From: Oscillospiraceae bacterium
GTDB taxonomy: Bacteria > Bacillota > Clostridia > Oscillospirales > Oscillospiraceae
Reading direction: 5' to 3'
Length of the DNA stretch: 5,770 nucleotides
NCBI GenBank assembly: GCA_017936205.1
Contig: JAGBGB010000210.1
Span: 1 to 5,770 of the forward strand
Shown: piece by piece, positions 1 through 5,770 of the stretch
Layout of the letters: every line of letters begins with the position of its first letter
Position numbering within the stretch: position 1 is the stretch's first letter
Program-made: the position numbers and the translations under genes
The notes under the pieces: generated by a model
Told to the model about the DNA's origin: nothing
What the model saw: only the letters and a program-made list of their open reading frames with translations
The model's database searches: none

Positions 1-55
1 CCTTGTAAAAATTTTTACCACAAAACTCGGCGTATTCCGAACATTTTGAAACCAT
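1..55 (-). CDS. Possible 5' end of a leftward gene cut by the window edge
   Basis: Reading leftward, an ATG at 55-53 opens a frame that stays open for 18 codons to the window edge, giving MVSKCSEYAEFCGKNFYK. A GGGAG sequence lies about 12 nt upstream of the ATG, which is a loose but possible ribosome binding site. The fragment is too short to place in any family. On the opposite strand, frame 1 is also open from position 1 to a stop at 157-159, so openness alone proves nothing here. The adjacent inverted repeats and the sequence GGCTGCTGAAAAAGTC (leftward, 116-101) would fit the terminal region of an insertion element whose body lies outside the window, but this is inference only. Confidence 0.2.
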   Translation of the reverse strand, partial: MVSKCSEYAEFCGKNFYK

Positions 56-82
56 ATATCGTAAAATCTCCCGTTTTTTCGG

Positions 83-109
83 AGTACGATTTTGAAAATC
101 GGACTTTTT
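83..109 (+). terminator. AT-rich hairpin followed by a T-run, possible weak terminator
   Basis: CGATTTT (87-93) pairs with AAAATCG (95-101) almost without a loop. A bulged extension pairs AGT (83-85) with ACT (103-105). The right arm runs directly into TTTTT (105-109). The shape fits a weak intrinsic terminator for a rightward transcript entering from the left. The stem is mostly A-T and the loop is too tight to form exactly as drawn, so it may instead be an operator-like palindrome or the subterminal part of a mobile element. Confidence 0.3.
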
Positions 110-119
110 CAGCAGCCTC

Positions 120-243
120 CATTGCGCGTCCGACAACCACCAAGAATTGGCGGTTGTGAAAAATGTTGCGATTTTTGGGAAAAATACATCTTTTTCGGGG
201 TTTTTGTATTCATGCCGTTCCGCCATGAACCGGACGTGCAATG
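120..243. repeat. Inverted repeat pair (13 bp arms, 1 mismatch) with an internal hairpin
   Basis: CATTGCGCGTCCG (120-132) is the reverse complement of CGGACGTGCAATG (231-243) except at one base. The arms are 98 bp apart. Just inside the left arm, ACAACCACCA (133-142) pairs with TGGCGGTTGT (148-157) with a single A/C mismatch and the five-base loop AGAAT. No good coding frame covers the block. The arrangement resembles a small non-coding repeat element of MITE or REP type, or a structured RNA. The GC-rich arms stand out from the AT-rich interior. No target-site duplication was found at the arm ends. Confidence 0.4.
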
Positions 244-308
244 CGCGCCCCTACGCAGCGGTAAATCAAACCGTTCGACAAATCGGAATTGAATGAAGGA
301 TGGTTGGA

Positions 309-347
309 GGGCGGTCTCACCGAGTTTTGTGAGACCGCCCCTTTTTT
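309..347 (+). terminator. Strong intrinsic terminator, rightward orientation
   Basis: GGGCGGTCTCAC (309-320) pairs perfectly over 12 bp with GTGAGACCGCCC (329-340) around the loop CGAGTTTT. It is followed at once by CTTTTTT (341-347). The U-tract is on the rightward strand, yet no recognisable rightward gene lies upstream in the window. The leftward symporter gene ends 62 nt to the right. Leftward transcripts would form the same stem, but it would be followed by pyrimidine-mixed sequence without a U-run (CTCCAACCATCC), so it may serve that operon only partly. Confidence 0.8.
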
Positions 348-402
348 CAGCTTGATTAGAGATTTGTAGAGAATGTAGTGGATGGATTTCAGCGTAATCG
401 GA

Positions 403-1782
403 TCATCTTTTCTTTTTGCAGAAAATCCTGCTGCGGAACAGGGCAATCAGCAATACGGCGAAGAACAGAGCCAGTAAGCCAAAGGTCAGATAGGGCTTCT
501 GTGGCGCAAGGGTCGCCAGTAGCATAATGGGGAAGCCCAGTACAATGGCAGGGAAATTCTGATATACCATGTTATCCGCAGCCGGTGTCTTGAATTCTCC
601 ATCCAGCTCCCGCAGGAGAATGATGCCTGTACTTGCAGTGCCCGTAAGCATACCGTACATCATCAGGAACTGCTCCTCCGGATACTCGGGGAAGAGCTTG
701 TGCGCTACCCAGTAATTGTAGGCATAGGTGATCACAAGGCCTGAGACCCCAAGGATCAACATGATCCCCCAATACTGCTCCAACACGGACAGGCGAATGG
801 CAGCAATGCCGGATACAACCATAATATCAAAGAAAAAGTTGCTTGCTCGAGTGAGAAGGAAGTTGTTCGTATATTCCTTCTGCAGCATTTTGGTCTTCTT
901 ACACACATTCAGAAGTCCCTTGATCCCCGTAGCGCACAGGACACCGATCAAGAAATTAAAGCCAAATATCAGAGACCGCATACCCGGTAGCAAATTCCCA
1001 AGGAAAGTCATGATCCCAAAGGTCGCTAAGTATGCCACGATGATCAGGGCGATCTGAACCGTCATTTTGTCAATGCTTTCCTGCATGGGGATCTCATTCT
1101 CCCGCTCTACAGGCTCATGATTGCGGAGCTTTTCCCAGTTAGAAGGACGAATACGCCCCTTCCGCTTGAGATAATTCAGATAGATTACACCACCGATACT
1201 GGCACTGAGGAAGCCCAGTGCAGCGATGGTCAAGCCAAAGCTTTTGCCTCCTACAAAGCCATATTCTGTTTCATAAATATTGCCATAGTTCATAGTCTGT
1301 CCCGTTCCCTGACCGTAGCCAAAGGGAAGCAGCACGCCGGCAGCAGCGAAGAAATCCTTGAGGATAAGGGATGCAACAATGGTAATACCGAAGCCTACGA
1401 CAGCCTGCAGTAAATATGTAGAGACGGTAGTGATTCCTGTATTCAGGATCTCAATAGAACGCTTCTTGTTGATCTTGCCCTCAGTGGTTTTCAATGTCGA
1501 AGCGATGAAGCCCAGTGCAAGGCAATGATAGGTCAGCATTTCCAGAGTCATGGTTCCGCTGGTGCCGAACAGAGGCTCCTCAAAAAGCTGCCTTCCCGTG
1601 GACAGCTTAAAGAGTCCATTGAACAAAAGCAGAAGCAAACCACCCAAGACTGAGGTTGGAATCAAAGATGCCTGCAGAGGTTTGATGGTTTTCTTCAAAA
1701 GATTAGCAACCAGAAGGGCTGCCAGAAGTGTTGCCACAACATTCAGTGTGCCCCACACACTATAGTCCCAAAAATTTTCCAT
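403..1782 (-). CDS. Sodium/glutamate symporter, GltS family
   Basis: This is a polytopic inner-membrane protein of 459 residues, predicted to import glutamate or a related dicarboxylic amino acid with Na+. Many hydrophobic segments are visible (for example 12-29, 40-58, 118-141, 183-203, 241-262, 270-290, 338-356, 411-427, 430-449). Two glycine-rich re-entrant-type motifs sit in the two halves, GYGQGTGQ (155-162) and GMLTGTASTG (377-386), matching the duplicated pore-loop plan of GltS. A charged loop (about 205-240) separates the halves. The protein is longer than E. coli GltS, which has about 400 residues. An in-frame ATG seven codons earlier (1803) has no ribosome binding site. The ATG at 1782 follows AGGAG at 1792-1796 and is preferred. 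The gene starts 23 bp inside the upstream acyltransferase gene, which suggests translational coupling. The family call is firm; the substrate is inferred. Confidence 0.85.
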   Translation of the reverse strand: MENFWDYSVWGTLNVVATLLAALLVANLLKKTIKPLQASLIPTSVLGGLLLLLFNGLFKLSTGRQLFEEPLFGTSGTMTLEMLTYHCLALGFIASTLKTTEGKINKKRSIEILNTGITTVSTYLLQAVVGFGITIVASLILKDFFAAAGVLLPFGYGQGTGQTMNYGNIYETEYGFVGGKSFGLTIAALGFLSASIGGVIYLNYLKRKGRIRPSNWEKLRNHEPVERENEIPMQESIDKMTVQIALIIVAYLATFGIMTFLGNLLPGMRSLIFGFNFLIGVLCATGIKGLLNVCKKTKMLQKEYTNNFLLTRASNFFFDIMVVSGIAAIRLSVLEQYWGIMLILGVSGLVITYAYNYWVAHKLFPEYPEEQFLMMYGMLTGTASTGIILLRELDGEFKTPAADNMVYQNFPAIVLGFPIMLLATLAPQKPYLTFGLLALFFAVLLIALFRSRIFCKKKR

Positions 1783-2950
1783 CCGGGTTTTCTCCTGTAA
1801 CATTTTTGTAGCGGTAATATAGGTTTACATACTTCAGACCGTTGAAGCGTTTGTCTGCCTTAAGCTGGTAGACTTCCTTCCCGAAGTACAGATTCACCTT
1901 ATTCCTACCTAAGACCGACACAGCAGACAGCTCTGAAAAGGGGAAGATCCGCTCATCCGCCTGCCCCTCATTTACCGTGATCCTATCCCCGTACAGAGCC
2001 AGTTTGGCTGCATCATAGAGCAATTCCTTCTTCTTCTCCACATGAACCAAGCTCAGGGAAGAGACGTCTCGGAACATGGGCTCCTGTACGTATCTCATGG
2101 GATCCAGTGCATTGACAAAGTCCTTCTGGTACTCATACCACTGGGTTAGGAATTGGAAGGGGAAGCTCTCCCCCACTCCCGTCAGCCGCTTATCCTCTCC
2201 ATAGTGGATCCGGATACCACAGCGCTTACAGCGGATCTCATTTCCGCTGCTCTCAAATTCTGCCAAGCCGCAGCGAGGACAGACATAAACCGCTCGTTCC
2301 AGATATTCGGCTCTCTGTTCGGATTTAAAGGTGGCATCCGCCTTCCCCTCGTCAACCATAAGCCCTTCTTGGATCTGTTCCAGCAGCTCCTCCGGGCTCA
2401 GGTCTGCATACTCCTCCGGCTCTATTACACGGTGCACGAAGCTGTGCATTTTTCCCTTACGGAGGCAGTCACTCCAACGGGGATGAACACCGAAGCCTCC
2501 CTCAATTCGGTATAATGCAATAGGCAGCTTCAGCCGCTTGGCAAGCGTGGCAATTGCAGGATTCATATATTCCGTCTTGCCGCTGAAGGTTCGGTTGCCT
2601 TCCGGCGCAATGGCGATGGTACCGCCCTCTCTTGCAACACGCATACAATTCATGACTGCTGTCACATCGGTAGACTGCTTCCGAATGGGAATCGGTGCTA
2701 CCAGCCAGCGAATCAGGGAGGATACCCAGCCCTTGGAGAACAGATCCTCACTCGCCAGATAGTAGACAGGTCCGGAAAAGGACATGCCGACAAAGAACTG
2801 GTCAAAGGCCGTTTGATGATTATAGAGGATCAAATACGGACGATCCCCCTGTTCTCGGAAGGGATCGATCTGTATGCCATACTTCCATTTTGAATAGGGT
2901 TTAATGACCCAAGCCGCCACATGTCGTACCACGCGGTGGCGAAATTTCAT
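1760..2950 (-). CDS. PlsC-type lysophospholipid acyltransferase with C-terminal zinc ribbon and PH-like domain
   Basis: The N-terminal half (about 1-190) is an acylglycerol-phosphate acyltransferase domain. The catalytic NHx4D motif is N44-H45-Q-T-A-F-D50. The substrate-binding motif is E117-G-N-R120 in APEGNRTFSG. APIPIRK lies between them at about 85-91. Such enzymes move an acyl chain onto lysophosphatidic acid or a similar lysolipid at the inner face of the membrane. Unlike ordinary PlsC proteins of about 200-250 residues, this one reaches 396. It adds a four-cysteine zinc ribbon (C224, C227, C241, C244; CPRC and CKRC knuckles) and a beta-rich tail (about 318-383) that reads like a bacterial PH or GRAM fold. 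AAGGA at 2958-2962 sits 7 nt before the ATG. The gene is first in an operon with the symporter. The acyltransferase family is clear; the acceptor lipid and the role of the tail are unknown. Confidence 0.85.
   Translation of the reverse strand: MKFRHRVVRHVAAWVIKPYSKWKYGIQIDPFREQGDRPYLILYNHQTAFDQFFVGMSFSGPVYYLASEDLFSKGWVSSLIRWLVAPIPIRKQSTDVTAVMNCMRVAREGGTIAIAPEGNRTFSGKTEYMNPAIATLAKRLKLPIALYRIEGGFGVHPRWSDCLRKGKMHSFVHRVIEPEEYADLSPEELLEQIQEGLMVDEGKADATFKSEQRAEYLERAVYVCPRCGLAEFESSGNEIRCKRCGIRIHYGEDKRLTGVGESFPFQFLTQWYEYQKDFVNALDPMRYVQEPMFRDVSSLSLVHVEKKKELLYDAAKLALYGDRITVNEGQADERIFPFSELSAVSVLGRNKVNLYFGKEVYQLKADKRFNGLKYVNLYYRYKNVTGENPDGKFLGL
1792..1796 (-). promoter_or_regulatory. Ribosome binding site fixing the symporter start
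   Basis: Leftward AGGAG lies 9 nt before the ATG at 1782 and inside the 3' end of the acyltransferase gene. The alternative ATG at 1803 is preceded by CCGCTACAAA, with no Shine-Dalgarno match, so this site decides the start. Confidence 0.75.
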
Positions 2951-3032
2951 CCACTTTTCCTTCTTTTCTTCTTCATAATGCTATCCTGCCACGATAAATT
3001 TCATCATAGGGAATTTCACCCCATTACACGTT

Positions 3033-3061
3033 ATTATATCATATTTACCAAAAAATGAAAA
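3033..3061 (-). promoter_or_regulatory. Predicted sigma-A promoter for the acyltransferase-symporter operon
   Basis: Leftward, TTTTCA (3061-3056) and a perfect TATAAT (3038-3033) are separated by 17 bp. The -10 is consensus and the -35 matches 4 of 6. Transcription would begin near 3026, giving a leader of roughly 75 nt before the ATG at 2950. The leader contains GGGGTGAAATTCCC, a small imperfect palindrome (3022-3009), but no recognisable riboswitch. Confidence 0.6.
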
Positions 3062-3093
3062 GTATAAATTCTTTAAAAACCATAAATTGCCTA

Positions 3094-3122
3094 TTGACAT
3101 ACAAGCAATTCTATATTATGAT
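3094..3122 (+). promoter_or_regulatory. Predicted sigma-A promoter for the PHP-domain gene
   Basis: A perfect TTGACA (3094-3099) and TATGAT (3117-3122) are separated by 17 bp. Transcription would start near 3129, leaving a short leader of about 44 nt. It is back to back with the leftward promoter at 3033-3061, and the two -35 boxes are only 32 bp apart, so one regulator bound between them could affect both transcripts. I see no clear operator. Confidence 0.75.
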
Positions 3123-3158
3123 ATGGGCTAAAATATTTTGCCGTAAGGACACATTCAC

Positions 3159-3166
3159 AAGGAGGG
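3159..3166 (+). promoter_or_regulatory. Very strong Shine-Dalgarno for the PHP-domain gene
   Basis: AAGGAGGG lies 6 nt before the ATG at 3173. It is close to a full anti-Shine-Dalgarno match and fixes the start. Confidence 0.85.
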
Positions 3167-3172
3167 AAACGC

Positions 3173-4042
3173 ATGAAGGATTTCTACATTGATTTTCACA
3201 CCCACAGTCACCTATCCGACGGCTCACTCAGTCCACAACAGCTTCTGGATCGAGCCAAGGCTGCAGGGATCCGCATTCTTGCCATCACCGATCACAATCG
3301 TATCTATTCTGACCTCCCCCGACTGCAAGCCCAAAATCCTGAACTCCAACTTGTTCACGGCTGTGAGATCAGCTGTCTTGCACCGATCACAGGAGACAAG
3401 GAAACCGAGCTTCATGTGGTCGCATTAAACTTTGATCCAAGCTCCCCTGCATTGCAGAAGGTATTAAAGCAGAATCAGCCGGATCGCCGTCCCTATATCG
3501 AAGCCATTCTCCAACGACTCAGAGAATGTAATATCATTCTGGAGGACTATGACACTCTGCAGAAGCAATTCCCGGAAACCACCCACTTTGGACGGATGAA
3601 TATTGCCGCCACCATGGTTAAGAAAGGTTACGTTTCTTCCGTAAATGAGGCATTCGATCTATACATCGGCGCTCACGGTGAACGCCGAGCTTTTGTCCCC
3701 AACCCCTTACGCTATGTCAGCATGGAGGAGGCTGTTTCTGCTATCCGCAGCGCAGGAGGGATCCCGGTTCTCGCCCATCTATTCTACTATCTGTTGCAGG
3801 AGCAGGAGAATCACAAGCTGTTAGATTGCTTCCGATGCCTTGCAGGTGCAGAAAGCGCAATGGAGGTCAACTACGGACCTTATGATGCTGCTCAGCGCAG
3901 TGCACTAAAGGAGCTTGCTGCCAAATATGGACTCATGGGCTCCGCTGCATCCGATTTCCACGGTCAGAACCCGGAGGATCGCTTAGATCATCACTTCCCT
4001 GCCACAGAGCACCTACCCCTGTTGGAGTGCCTTGGCTTCTAA
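3173..4042 (+). CDS. PHP-domain metal-dependent phosphoesterase (RNase AM/YciV-like)
   Basis: This is a soluble cytoplasmic enzyme of 289 residues, close to the roughly 290 of the YciV/TrpH (RNase AM) family. That family includes 3',5'-nucleotide bisphosphatases and 5'-3' exoribonucleases. All nine expected metal ligands of a trinuclear PHP site can be placed: H9 and H11 in HTHSHLSDG with D16, H41 in ITDHN, E65 in GCEIS, H81 in ELHVVAL, H202 in PVLAH, and D261 and H263 in SDFHG. H138 and R141 in THFGR match the phosphate-binding insertion of this family. No polymerase, histidinol-phosphatase or other fused domain is present. The gene appears monocistronic, with its own promoter and a hairpin terminator 15 nt after the stop. 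It is probably active; whether it acts on nucleotides such as pAp or on RNA ends cannot be told from sequence. Confidence 0.88.
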   Translation: MKDFYIDFHTHSHLSDGSLSPQQLLDRAKAAGIRILAITDHNRIYSDLPRLQAQNPELQLVHGCEISCLAPITGDKETELHVVALNFDPSSPALQKVLKQNQPDRRPYIEAILQRLRECNIILEDYDTLQKQFPETTHFGRMNIAATMVKKGYVSSVNEAFDLYIGAHGERRAFVPNPLRYVSMEEAVSAIRSAGGIPVLAHLFYYLLQEQENHKLLDCFRCLAGAESAMEVNYGPYDAAQRSALKELAAKYGLMGSAASDFHGQNPEDRLDHHFPATEHLPLLECLGF

Positions 4043-4057
4043 GACTTCTGCAAAATA

Positions 4058-4094
4058 GGCACCACTGCAGTCATCTGCAATGGTGCCCATTATT
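4058..4094. terminator. Bidirectional intrinsic terminator between convergent genes
   Basis: GGCACCACTGCAG (4058-4070) pairs with CTGCAATGGTGCC (4075-4087) around a TCAT loop. There is one mismatch rightward, which becomes a G-U pair leftward. Rightward it is followed by the T-rich CATTATTTTAT; leftward the stem is followed by TATTTTGC. It can end both the PHP-domain transcript and the convergent repeat-protein transcript, whose stop codon lies just outside the stem. Confidence 0.8.
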
Positions 4095-4988
4095 TTATAC
4101 TGTAGATTGACTCTCCATAAAATGCACAGGAATATGGAACTCCTTCGCCCACATGTGAGCATAGCTGCCCTTCTCAGTCAGAACAGATGGTCTGTTGCAA
4201 TTATTGAATACATCTGCGCCAATATTGGTAACAGAACGAGGAACAGCAAGAGTCCGCAGCCGGTCACAGAAGCAAAAAGCATATTTCCCAATTCGATCGG
4301 TACAGGCAGGAATGGACTGTTCTTCCAGAGACTCGCATCTGGAAAAGGCATAGTTCCCTATACTCCTAATACTGAGAGGAAGCAACGCATGCTGCAAGGA
4401 GCTGCACCCATCAAAGAGCAGATCTTCAATACGATCAATGCCCTCGGGAATGGTGATCGCCTGCATAGCGCTGCAGTTCAAGAATGCACCATAACCGATC
4501 TGCTTCAAACTGGGTGGAAGAACGATCCACTGCAGGCTCTTACAATGAGCAAAACACATGGCTCCTATGGTCTTAACCCCCTCAGGAACTCGGAGTCGCT
4601 CCAACTGCATACAGCCCAGAAAGGCCCCTGTCGCAATTTCTGTTACATGGTCGGGGATCTTGGGCTCCCGAGCTCTGCCGTAATATTGGAACAAACAATT
4701 CCTATGAAGGATAAATCCGTCCTTATCCACAAGGCGGTGGCATTTCTCGAATGCGTAGGCGCCGATCCTCTTGACCCCATCGGGAATCTTTAGATTCACA
4801 AGATTCTCACAGCCTGAGAAAGCGCCTTCACCGATACTCTGAAGAGACTTTGGAAGTCGAAGTGTCTCAAGAACAGTGCAATCTGAAAAGGCATAATTAC
4901 CAATGGCAAGGACTCCTTCAGGAACAGTAAAAGAGGCTGTTTTTCCGTAATAATGCTTCAGAACGCCATTTTCAATCATATATTCCAC
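4095..4988 (-). CDS. BspA-type leucine-rich repeat protein (LRR_5 family), no signal peptide
   Basis: The protein has 297 residues and is made almost wholly of about ten 23-residue repeats of the pattern L-x-IP-x-x-V-x-x-IG-x-x-AF-x-x-C-x-x-L. Repeats begin near residues 20, 43, 66, 110, 132, 155, 178, 201, 224 and 247. A 20-odd-residue insertion (87-108, DKDGF...) breaks the third and fourth, as often seen in BspA-like proteins. A non-repeat cap (270-290) closes the solenoid. Every repeat has a cysteine at the same position. There is no signal peptide, anchor or transmembrane segment, so the protein is predicted to be cytoplasmic or exported by another route. The start is uncertain: GTG at 4988 is preceded by a weak GGGG, and ATG at 4979 (three codons in) is an alternative. 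Such solenoids usually bind proteins; no partner is evident. It runs convergent to the PHP-domain gene. Confidence 0.8.
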   Translation of the reverse strand: MEYMIENGVLKHYYGKTASFTVPEGVLAIGNYAFSDCTVLETLRLPKSLQSIGEGAFSGCENLVNLKIPDGVKRIGAYAFEKCHRLVDKDGFILHRNCLFQYYGRAREPKIPDHVTEIATGAFLGCMQLERLRVPEGVKTIGAMCFAHCKSLQWIVLPPSLKQIGYGAFLNCSAMQAITIPEGIDRIEDLLFDGCSSLQHALLPLSIRSIGNYAFSRCESLEEQSIPACTDRIGKYAFCFCDRLRTLAVPRSVTNIGADVFNNCNRPSVLTEKGSYAHMWAKEFHIPVHFMESQSTV

Positions 4989-5098
4989 AGGCGATACCCC
5001 AATCTATCTCTAAAAATCAAACACATCACAAATAGCTGCATTCATTCAGCAAGCGAAGCAACCGAACGCTGTGAAGGTTTTTTGCTTTAATGTATTAT

Positions 5099-5126
5099 AG
5101 TATAACACAAACAATGAAAATTTCAA
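5099..5126 (-). promoter_or_regulatory. Predicted promoter for the leucine-rich repeat gene
   Basis: Leftward TTGAAA (5126-5121) and TATACT (5104-5099) are separated by 16 bp. A TATAAT overlaps downstream but at 21 bp spacing. Transcription would begin near 5092, leaving a leader of about 100 nt. In this leader AAGCAA and TTGCTT repeats could pair, but no known riboswitch or T-box element is visible. Confidence 0.5.
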
Positions 5127-5171
5127 GTACTATTTTCATATTCCTATGTATTTTTCCATCATATCAGGACA

Positions 5172-5208
5172 GAGACTGCTTGCAGGTTCACGATCTGCAA
5201 GCAGTCTC
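5172..5208. terminator. Perfect 14-bp hairpin downstream of the surface-protein gene
   Basis: GAGACTGCTTGCAG (5172-5185) pairs perfectly with CTGCAAGCAGTCTC (5195-5208) around the 9-nt loop GTTCACGAT. It lies 54 nt beyond the stop of the leftward gene ending at 5263. Its position suggests a terminator or an mRNA 3'-end stabiliser. Neither side has a proper U-run (leftward the tail is TGTCCTGATAT), which makes a simple intrinsic terminator less certain. Confidence 0.6.
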
Positions 5209-5262
5209 CTTCCCTAAAGATTCAATATAAGAATGGTTTACGGAGAGCGAACTAATCAGATA

Positions 5263-5770
5263 TCAGCCCCTGAAATAGCGCCCTGCGCTGTCGCTGTAGG
5301 CAAACAAAGCCTTGCACAGTTCAAGCAATACACCTTCCTTATTATTTCCATAGGTATCGGCACTGTATTGCAGGGTGCTGGATACAGGAGTGCTGCCTGC
5401 GAAGATCTGCACGGAAACCACTGTCCGAAGCTCTGCAGCTAAGAGGGCATCTAAGGTGAAGGCATAAAGCTTCCGATCCGGGTTGTAGAGCTCAGGATCC
5501 TCTAAGGTCACATTCTTAGCTGTGCCGTGTATGTCCGTATAGCTGACCTTCAGGCTCAGCTTGGACAGATCGCCCTTATAATTGACAGGATCAAAGACAA
5601 ATTTCAGAGCTACCTTGGATTCCAGATCCAGAGCCTTACCTGCCCATGTGATGGGGGCACTCTCTACATCATTCAGAACCTTGTTGGTGCAGCCGAAGGT
5701 TACAGCCCCTATATCGGACAAATACGCCTTGTGTACTGCTGTCATATTGGCATCTGTAAGAGCATCCGTA
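5263..5770 (-). CDS. C-terminal part of a probable exported/surface protein (5' end outside window)
   Basis: The frame is open from the right window edge to a TGA at 5265-5263, giving the last 168 residues. The methionine at 5745 is internal, because the frame continues upstream (TDALTDAN) without a stop and no ribosome binding site precedes it. The first 110 residues alternate hydrophobic and polar positions as in a beta-sandwich (for example KVALKFVFDP, LSLKVSYTD). The end is YSADTYGNN followed by a helix with LLELCKALFAYSDSA and YFRG. From memory, this YS-x-x-TY plus terminal LCKALFAYSDSA pattern recurs at the C-termini of large secreted, often LRR- or Ig-like-repeat proteins of Ruminococcaceae. 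No sortase signal or dockerin is seen. The function of the missing N-terminal part is unknown. Confidence 0.65.
   Translation of the reverse strand, partial: TDALTDANMTAVHKAYLSDIGAVTFGCTNKVLNDVESAPITWAGKALDLESKVALKFVFDPVNYKGDLSKLSLKVSYTDIHGTAKNVTLEDPELYNPDRKLYAFTLDALLAAELRTVVSVQIFAGSTPVSSTLQYSADTYGNNKEGVLLELCKALFAYSDSAGRYFRG

Noticed and set aside
92..292. Rightward 66-codon frame starting at TTG
   Set aside because: It crosses the inverted repeats and hairpin, has a rare start and no ribosome binding site, and its translation shows no recognisable domain.
210..446. Leftward 78-codon frame overlapping the terminator and the end of the symporter gene
   Set aside because: It runs through the strong hairpin at 309-340 and out of frame into the symporter gene, and its product has no protein-like pattern.
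3189..3428. Rightward 79-codon frame inside the PHP-domain gene
   Set aside because: The main frame carries all catalytic residues and the strong Shine-Dalgarno; this frame is a shadow.
4080..4793. Rightward 237-codon frame opposite the leucine-rich repeat gene
   Set aside because: It is antisense to a clear repeat protein; its length comes from the regular repeat composition, and the translation has no domain.
4200..4950. DNA-level tandem repeat or CRISPR-like array
   Set aside because: The periodicity of about 69 bp is explained by 23-residue protein repeats; the DNA copies are divergent and there are no identical repeats with unique spacers.
5047..5083. Possible rightward terminator (AGCG...CGCT then TTTTTT)
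   Set aside because: Only about four base pairs form before the T-run, and no rightward gene precedes it; it lies in the leader of the leftward repeat gene.
5263..5745. Treating the methionine at 5745 as the start of a complete 160-residue protein
   Set aside because: The frame stays open to the window edge, no ribosome binding site precedes the methionine, and the sequence has no signal peptide although its domains look extracellular. It is best read as a C-terminal fragment.

Overview
The window looks like chromosomal DNA from an anaerobic Gram-positive gut-type Firmicute, most likely class Clostridia (Oscillospirales/Ruminococcaceae-like). This is inferred from moderate GC with AT-rich intergenic gaps, strong AGGAGG-type ribosome binding sites, sigma-A-like promoters, a BspA-type leucine-rich repeat protein, and a surface-protein C-terminus of the kind common in ruminococci. 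No rRNA, tRNA or CRISPR array is visible, and no transposase gene can be identified.

Layout from left to right. Positions 1-402 hold no convincing complete gene. They contain a possible start of a leftward gene cut by the window edge (1-55), several inverted repeats (83-105, 120-132 with 231-243, 133-157), and a very strong hairpin with a U-tract in rightward orientation (309-347). Next comes a leftward two-gene operon. A PlsC-type acyltransferase carrying an extra zinc ribbon and a PH-like tail (1760-2950) is transcribed first. It overlaps by 23 bp a GltS-family sodium/glutamate symporter (403-1782), which is read second. A 222-bp divergent promoter region (2951-3172) separates this operon from a rightward monocistronic PHP-domain phosphoesterase (3173-4042) with a near-consensus promoter and Shine-Dalgarno. 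A bidirectional terminator (4058-4087) lies between that gene and a convergent leftward BspA-like leucine-rich repeat protein (4095-4988), which has its own promoter and a leader of about 100 nt. The right end holds the C-terminal 168 residues of a leftward, probably exported protein (5263-5770), followed by a perfect 14-bp hairpin.

These are mostly housekeeping and surface-associated functions: lipid acylation, amino-acid uptake, nucleotide or RNA end processing, and repeat-rich or surface proteins. I see no strong evidence of a new multi-gene system. The items most worth a second look are the three-part acyltransferase, its tight coupling to a transporter, the leaderless cysteine-laddered repeat protein, and the repeat-rich left end with an orphan terminator.
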